Assembly: GCA_964200185.2 (NCBI GenBank)
Contig: CAXNAD020000385.1
Location: forward strand, 1 to 20,631
Source of the DNA: Choristocarpus tenellus KU-1152
Taxonomy: Eukaryota; Phaeophyceae
Direction of reading: 5' to 3'
DNA length: 20,631 nt
Translations under genes and position numbers: made by a program
The notes under the pieces: generated by a model
Database searches by the model: none
What the model saw: only the letters and a program-made list of their open reading frames with translations
Told to the model about the DNA's origin: nothing
In this document: positions 20,201-20,631 of the stretch, piece after piece
How positions within the stretch are numbered: the stretch's first letter is position 1
How the letters are laid out: each line of letters begins with the position of its first letter

Positions 20201-20631
20201 GATTCAGACTTCTTGATCAACAGCAACATATAAACCCCAAACTAGACATCTATGCAGACTGAGAATGCAATTTTCTCACGCATTGTTCAGCACAATGCGC
20301 CAAGTGTGTTGACAAGAAAAGTATTGTTGACATCAAACCTGACAAATTAACAATCAACATTCAACAGAATGGAATCTTATTAATCATGACAACAAGGACT
20401 TGAAATGAGATGTCTTGACAAAACCGTAACCCACACCTCAACTTGCATGCAAACCTAGCCCAGCCTTCTCCTTAATCCTACGCCATTATGCATGAACTTT
20501 ACATACCTGAAGTGAGATTGGATGCCGTTGAGGGGTGAGAGGAGAAGACTGTGCGCCTCAATTACGTTTTCAAACCTTGACCGCATCATAACCACAGAAC
20601 CCAGTGTATCCATCCCCCTCCTCCCAGCCCG
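2005..20631 (-). CDS. ISE2: ISE2/DExH15-like plastid DExH-box RNA helicase, 3' part, 17 exons (partial)
   Basis: Ski2-like ATP-dependent RNA helicase of the ISE2 (INCREASED SIZE EXCLUSION LIMIT 2, DExH15) branch, which in plants acts in chloroplast RNA processing. Seen: the first exon begins inside motif VI (RAGRRGMDT). The chain then follows the ISE2 domain order: a YSMVIGVL / LVEKSFGSF block, a charged coiled-coil, a beta-rich arch-like section, then a helical C-terminal domain with GLVEGWANGCTWKELM and SLDEGDLCRILRR, the DSHCT-type signature. Exons are 20507-20631, 18441-18558, 16818-16949, 14356-14427, 13104-13313, 11979-12035, 11056-11082, 10766-10970, 9564-9688, 8623-8730, 7849-7919, 7191-7313, 6455-6560, 5605-5700, 4633-4797, 3201-3314 and 2005-2232. 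All junctions are GT-AG and phase-consistent; 12 of 16 introns are phase 0. The N-terminus, any transit peptide and motifs I-V lie outside the window. Odd points are a Ser/Gly/Glu-rich insertion (exon 8) and an acidic tail (exon 17). Family assignment is by remembered pattern, not by search. Confidence 0.92.
2233..3200 (-). other. Intron 16 (968 nt)
   Basis: GTAAAT donor, GATTTTAG acceptor. It holds a CCCTAA tract at 2698-2715 and a lone AGGGTTAG near 2368. No coding sequence was recognised. Confidence 0.88.
2698..2715 (-). repeat. Telomere-like tract, (CCCTAA)3
   Basis: Three perfect CCCTAA units on the plus strand, so UUAGGG in the transcript, in intron 16. Confidence 0.9.
3201..3314 (-). 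CDS. ISE2: ISE2-like helicase, exon P
   Basis: 38 codons, phase 0: PGVPGVLKDRAREAAAAIDR then FPVSDDMSFIPQSSPTEK. It continues QIPSL as QIPSLPGVPGVLKDRAREAA, matching the QIPKLPDIDPLLQ...ASDxMDRPPISELAG end of land-plant ISE2, which stops at about this point. Donor AAG|GTAAAT. The acceptor GGAAAG has a poor pyrimidine tract but is fixed by phase. Confidence 0.92.
3315..4632 (-). other. Intron 15 (1,318 nt)
   Basis: GTGAGT donor, GGAAAG acceptor. A single weak AAGGGUUAGG-type unit (4616-4625) lies just after the donor. The plus-strand open frame at 4252-4605 has no recognisable similarity and no context. Confidence 0.85.
4633..4797 (-). CDS. ISE2: ISE2-like helicase, exon O (DSHCT-type signature)
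   Basis: 55 codons, phase 0 at both ends. It contains AEQPVRLDGSICGLVEGWAN, GCTWKELMESTSLDEGDLCR and ILRRSLEMLGQIPSL. The W-A-x-G-x-x-x-x-E-(L/I)-M and DEGDLxRxLRR pattern is the diagnostic C-terminal helical bundle of Ski2/Mtr4/ISE2 helicases and gave the first firm identification of the gene. Acceptor GATCTCAG, donor CTT|GTGAGT. Confidence 0.96.
4798..5604 (-). other. Intron 14 (807 nt)
   Basis: GTAAGA donor, GATCTCAG acceptor. No telomere-like tract, repeat or coding sequence was recognised. Confidence 0.88.
5605..5700 (-). CDS. ISE2: ISE2-like helicase, exon N
   Basis: 32 codons, phase 0: LKINNPDQALVAFLGELVPL then ASELVETQFMEQ. It is a long helix at the place where ISE2 has a LLEEQRSSLLELQ-type helix. 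Donor CAG|GTAAGA is strong. The acceptor TTACTAAG is chosen for phase and length. An upstream acceptor would add residues NHSIQVTLTGTIASLQPNIT. Confidence 0.85.
5701..6454 (-). other. Intron 13 (754 nt)
   Basis: GTGAGA donor. It holds a CCCTAA tract at 5775-5788 and a C-rich run near 5919-5928. Acceptor placement has a phase-compatible alternative at about 5755, which would lengthen exon N by 18 codons (starting NHSIQ). Confidence 0.75.
5775..5788 (-). repeat. Telomere-like tract, AACCCTAACCCTAA
   Basis: Two units on the plus strand (UUAGGG in the transcript), about 75 nt upstream of the exon N acceptor. Confidence 0.88.
6455..6560 (-). CDS. ISE2: ISE2-like helicase, exon M
   Basis: One base and 35 codons: PTIVTLSATELAGLMPAILN then ESTRSNLFSLYGPSD. 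It corresponds to the ISE2 helix with LKPAQLAAVCGSLVSE. Acceptor CTACCAG, donor GAT|GTGAGA, phase 0. Confidence 0.93.
6561..7190 (-). other. Intron 12 (630 nt)
   Basis: GTAAGG donor, CTACCAG acceptor. No telomere-like tract, repeat or coding sequence was recognised. The overlapping short open frames at 6725-7003 conflict with one another. Confidence 0.88.
7191..7313 (-). CDS. ISE2: ISE2-like helicase, exon L
   Basis: One base, 40 codons and two bases: VLMAYDALEEVPDGAKPTQF, then GEVVGSINAENELWIALVLT. It aligns closely with the ISE2 block that has PLGETAAAIRGENELWLAMVL: the G-E-x-x-x-x-I-x-x-ENELWxAxVL pattern is visible. Acceptor ATACAG, donor AT|GTAAGG (phase 2, completed as Met). Confidence 0.95.
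7347..7380 (+). repeat. Telomere-like tract, five and a half TTAGGG units
   Basis: The longest perfect tract in the window (34 nt), CCCUAA in the transcript, ending 33 nt before exon L. Confidence 0.97.
7823..7840 (-). repeat. Telomere-like tract near a 5' splice site
   Basis: AACCCTAACCCTAAACCC on the plus strand; in the transcript it begins about 9 nt after the exon K donor. Confidence 0.9.
7849..7919 (-). CDS. ISE2: ISE2-like helicase, exon K
   Basis: 23 codons plus two bases: VRSVKKKERSLTQSSWEQFK and SVS. It matches the ISE2 block in which a basic helix is followed by PSGWKEFLQI-like sequence. Acceptor TTACCAG, donor CAG|GTGAAA in phase 2; the split codon completes as Arg with exon L. 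Confidence 0.92.
7920..8622 (-). other. Intron 10 (703 nt)
   Basis: GTATTT donor, TTACCAG acceptor. It holds a degenerate TTAGGG site (8300-8317), a 13-bp direct repeat (8149-8161 and 8198-8210, CAGAGGTTCTAAA) and a 19-bp palindrome (8084-8102, AGGGTTGAG with its complement). Open frames at 7961-8261 on both strands look like chance. Confidence 0.85.
8300..8317 (+). repeat. Degenerate telomere-like tract
   Basis: GGGTTAGAGTTAGGGTTT in intron 10, one substitution from perfect. Confidence 0.75.
8623..8730 (-). CDS. ISE2: ISE2-like helicase, exon J
   Basis: 36 codons, phase 0 at both ends: VMERVRDQMEDHPVHSFPNV followed by EEVIAISGDIIGLEKK. Ski2-like proteins of the plastid/cyanobacterial group carry a helix ending in a HPLH-type motif here; HPVHSF fits it. 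Donor AAG|GTATTT. It joins exon K in frame as GLEKKVRSVKKKERS. Confidence 0.9.
8731..9563 (-). other. Intron 9 (833 nt)
   Basis: GTGAGA donor, TCAG acceptor immediately downstream of a TG microsatellite. It contains long open frames on both strands (minus 9098-9469, plus 9248-9436) without recognisable similarity. A lone GGGTTAGG lies near 9225. Confidence 0.85.
8734..8762. repeat. (AC)n microsatellite abutting a splice acceptor
   Basis: About 29 nt of perfect AC on the plus strand. In the minus-strand transcript this is a UG repeat ending 2 nt before the acceptor AG of exon J, replacing the usual pyrimidine tract. Confidence 0.95.
9564..9688 (-). CDS. ISE2: ISE2-like helicase, exon I
   Basis: Two leading bases complete a Cys codon, then 41 codons: LVPVSNKILEILEKQIKESG, followed by the proline-rich MPPVPEPPMP and KHILRQIS. 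It is a helix plus linker matching the ISE2 position where LPREIMRTLLDKEE-like sequence leads into the C-terminal region. Donor TCG|GTGAGA, phase 0. Confidence 0.88.
9841..9858 (+). repeat. Telomere-like tract, (TTAGGG)3
   Basis: Three perfect units in intron 8. Confidence 0.93.
10290..10320 (+). repeat. Interrupted telomere-like tract
   Basis: GGGTTAGTTAGGGTTATAGG and further units. GAGAGG occurs at both edges (10286-10291 and 10320-10325). Confidence 0.88.
10525..10562. repeat. Inverted telomere-like tracts (head-to-head)
   Basis: CCCTAAC, then TTAGGG units, then ACCCTAACCCT: the orientation flips twice within 38 nt. GGGTTAGGGT and ACCCTAACCC are perfect complements around one T. Confidence 0.93.
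10766..10970 (-). CDS. ISE2: ISE2-like helicase, exon H with low-complexity insertion
   Basis: 68 codons plus one base. It starts LAATLYGSTWEPKSS and then becomes a Ser/Gly/Asp/Glu-rich, probably disordered run (including SDDTSGLGPDSDHG, SAEGGDLGSRGERGDG and RSGSKENAGH). The acceptor CTGTTTAG and donor ACAT|GTGAGT are both strong, and the split codon joins the next exon as Cys. Plant ISE2 is not expected to have such a run here, so I read it as a lineage-specific loop. Confidence 0.87.
11018..11024 (-). promoter_or_regulatory. TACTAAC branch-point motif in short intron 7 (10971-11055)
   Basis: The 85-nt intron between exons G and H contains a perfect TACTAAC on the minus strand, 47 nt upstream of the acceptor CTGTTTAG. 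This is the textbook eukaryotic branch-point consensus. It supports the intron call and suggests the branch-point preference of this genome. Confidence 0.6.
11056..11082 (-). CDS. ISE2: ISE2-like helicase, exon G, 27-nt microexon
   Basis: Nine codons, LLDSSCVYE, phase 0 at both ends, between acceptor CATTCAG and donor GAG|GTGGTA. It links PITAAQ (exon F) to LAATLYGSTWEP (exon H) as one plausible helix. A longer version starting at about 11139 is open (reading GKRNPAHVIVPHPP), but its phase would not match exon F as read. Confidence 0.6.
11214..11253. repeat. Telomere-like hairpin
   Basis: Arms CCTAACCCTAACA (11214-11226) and TGTTAGGGTTAGG (11230-11242) are perfect complements around the loop CTA; the TTAGGG tract continues to 11253. 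Confidence 0.95.
11606..11626 (+). repeat. Telomere-like tract, (TTAGGG)3
   Basis: Three perfect units plus TTA in intron 6. Confidence 0.93.
11979..12035 (-). CDS. ISE2: ISE2-like helicase, exon F
   Basis: 19 codons in phase 0 at both ends: VQWVEGGDTHGINPITAAQ. It continues the strand at the end of exon E (AVHPAQ then VQWVEGG). Donor CAG|GTACAT. The acceptor GGTCAAG lacks a long pyrimidine tract, so the start is less certain. A second frame here is also open but does not join to the next exon as chosen. Confidence 0.72.
12036..13103 (-). other. Intron 5 (1,068 nt)
   Basis: GTTGGA donor, GGTCAAG acceptor. It carries a TTAGGG tract at 12498-12512. Two exon-like stretches inside it (about 12285-12370, reading PLFDDTTLIYFNDQHYLLDV, and about 12950-12990, reading IVNKGKPFMPPRVLD) were left out because their phases do not fit the neighbours in those frames. 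Confidence 0.65.
12498..12512 (+). repeat. Telomere-like tract, two units
   Basis: TAGGGTTAGGGTTAG in intron 5; TCAAA flanks both sides (12493-12497, 12514-12518). Confidence 0.88.
13104..13313 (-). CDS. ISE2: ISE2-like helicase, exon E (beta-rich arch section)
   Basis: 70 codons, phase 0 at both ends. The peptide opens HFDGKVSQKILDAARLGSG, then alternating strands (SGLLLADNR, AAFLGDFVSVTG, EKLFVLVDGAGMVEAVHPAQ) around a Ser/Thr/Lys/Asp loop. Plant ISE2 has a comparable beta-rich block after the coiled coil. The donor CAG|GTTGGA is weak, but it is the only GT before an in-frame TGA, and the next exon continues the strand naturally. Confidence 0.88.
13392..13416. repeat. (TG)n microsatellite
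   Basis: Perfect TG repeat of about 25 nt on the plus strand (CA in the transcript), about 80 nt upstream of the intron 4 acceptor. Confidence 0.95.
13545..13569. repeat. (TA)n microsatellite
   Basis: Perfect alternating TA for about 25 nt inside intron 4. Confidence 0.95.
13627..13643 (+). repeat. Degenerate telomere-like tract
   Basis: GGGTTAGGACTAGGGTT in intron 4. Confidence 0.65.
14001..14014 (-). repeat. Telomere-like tract, two units
   Basis: AACCCTAACCCTAG on the plus strand, intron 4. Confidence 0.85.
14356..14427 (-). CDS. ISE2: ISE2-like helicase, exon D
   Basis: 24 codons, phase 0 at both ends: AKFYHKLWERLQGEEEILAF then LKKQ. Acceptor ATGTCTCAG, donor CAG|GTGATG. It gives a second charged helix that follows exon C in register, as in the paired arch helices of ISE2. 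The frame stays open into the intron for 17 codons, so a later donor is possible, but none gives a consistent phase as neatly. Confidence 0.87.
15110..16150 (-). pseudogene. Decayed plant-type mariner-like transposase
   Basis: Reading the minus strand in shifting frames gives, in the right order, the blocks of plant-type mariner transposases: QHKSHIPKVM (the SKxFIxKVMF strand, about 15795-15824), HFDGKIVIW (the FDGKIG block), YVETSLPALKEK (about 15575-15610), QDG with the second catalytic Asp at 15522-15524, then WNIKLVTQPAQSPNLDFNS and LGFFASLKS (about 15373-15443). The SPDLNxxDLGFF motif is thus changed to SPNLD. Downstream come GTIDDLV and the GGDNLRYSI / REGSLPKS C-terminal pattern. Many stops and frameshifts make it non-functional. 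The DNA-binding N-terminus and the first catalytic Asp are not clear, and I could not find terminal inverted repeats, so the limits are approximate. Confidence 0.85.
15498..15517 (+). repeat. Telomere-like tract inside the mariner relic
   Basis: TAGGGTTAGGGTTAGGGTTA lies directly after the QDG catalytic codons of the decayed transposase (minus strand). Confidence 0.95.
16818..16949 (-). CDS. ISE2: ISE2-like helicase, exon C (charged coiled-coil)
   Basis: 44 codons in phase 0 at both ends, donor GTAAGA. The peptide starts RFEEDAS and carries a strongly charged helix (SAESAAEKLEEIKAKLQG). It corresponds to the ISE2 segment after the SFG helix, where a helix pairs with the next one to form the arch base. 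An alternative acceptor five bases upstream would break the phase. Confidence 0.85.
17953..17991 (+). repeat. Degenerate telomere-like cluster
   Basis: GGGTTAGGTTTAGTTAGGGC and related units over 39 nt in intron 2; looks like an older, decayed array. Confidence 0.7.
18208..18218 (-). repeat. Telomere-like unit pair
   Basis: CCTAACCCTAA on the plus strand, intron 2. Confidence 0.7.
18441..18558 (-). CDS. ISE2: ISE2-like helicase, exon B
   Basis: One leading base completes a codon, then 39 codons follow, ending in phase 0 at CAG before the donor GTGGGC. The peptide runs SSYSMVIGVLRSKDFASAKV then LVEKSFGSFL. This matches the ISE2 segment after motif VI in which a SYxMVLNLL helix precedes a LVEQSFGNY-type helix. 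The match and the phase join to exon A make this exon secure. Confidence 0.92.
18933..18945 (+). repeat. Telomere-like tract, two units
   Basis: GGGTTAGGGTTAA in intron 1. Confidence 0.82.
19910..19945 (+). repeat. Telomere-like tract between 12-bp direct repeats
   Basis: AGAGTGATAGTT occurs at 19910-19921 and again at 19934-19945. The interval between them is TTAGGG-type sequence (TTAGGGTTAGGGTT, 19920-19933, overlapping the repeat edge by TT). This is the structure expected of an insertion with target-site duplication. Confidence 0.95.
20507..20631 (-). CDS. ISE2: ISE2-like helicase, exon A (motif VI), cut by window edge
   Basis: The frame begins RAGRRGMDT, the end of the QxxGRAGRRG motif VI arginine-finger segment of SF2 helicases, followed by a SVVMM beta strand and an amphipathic helix (LLLSPLNGIQSHF). 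This is where Ski2-like proteins carry the link from RecA domain 2 to the winged helix. The exon ends in CTTCAG at the donor GTATGT (20506 downward) in phase 2. The split codon completes as Arg with the first base of the next exon. Confidence 0.93.

Larger units (their letters stand above)
18559..20506 (-). other. Intron 1 (1,948 nt)
   Basis: GTATGT donor, CCCAAG acceptor. No coding potential was recognised. It holds two TTAGGG-type tracts (18933-18945 and 19920-19933). The latter is flanked by a 12-bp direct repeat. A short CACACA run lies near 19747, and diverged copies of a CTCTGTAACATA-like sequence lie near 18905 and 18980. Confidence 0.85.

Overview
The window is nuclear DNA of a photosynthetic eukaryote, most likely a green alga (inference). 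Evidence: one gene broken into many small exons by long AT-richer GT-AG introns; a product that matches the plastid ISE2/DExH15 branch of Ski2-like RNA helicases; a plant-type mariner transposase relic; and many short TTAGGG/CCCTAA tracts. The species cannot be fixed from sequence alone.

Layout. Positions 1-198 are probably the 3' end of a plus-strand gene, a Gly/Pro-rich C-terminus closed by a stop at 196-198. Positions 199-2004 are intergenic or 3'-UTR sequence between two convergent genes. From 20631 down to 2005, almost the whole window is the 3' part of one minus-strand gene for an ISE2-like DExH-box RNA helicase. I could assemble 17 exons whose phases join without error: 2,082 nt, giving 693 residues plus a stop. 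It starts at the window edge inside helicase motif VI (RAGRRG) and runs through the winged-helix/arch region and the C-terminal helical (DSHCT-like) domain. It ends in a long acidic tail not expected in land-plant ISE2. The upstream helicase motifs (Walker A, DExH, SAT, motif V) lie beyond the right edge.

Introns. Sixteen introns, 85 nt to 2.4 kb, make up about 89% of the gene span. They carry 17 of the 19 telomere-like tracts I found (another is intergenic, and a weak one is merged with an intron edge note); none lies in an exon. One tract (19920-19933) sits between two copies of a 12-bp direct repeat, the mark of an insertion event. One interrupts the mariner relic at its QDG catalytic motif. 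One intron carries UUAGGG next to its 5' splice site and CCCUAA next to its 3' splice site. Two tracts are inverted (head-to-head or hairpin). Intron 3 holds a decayed mariner-like transposase on the same strand as the host gene.

The main novelty candidate is not a protein system. It is the repeated insertion of host telomere-type sequence into introns, with possible effects on splicing.
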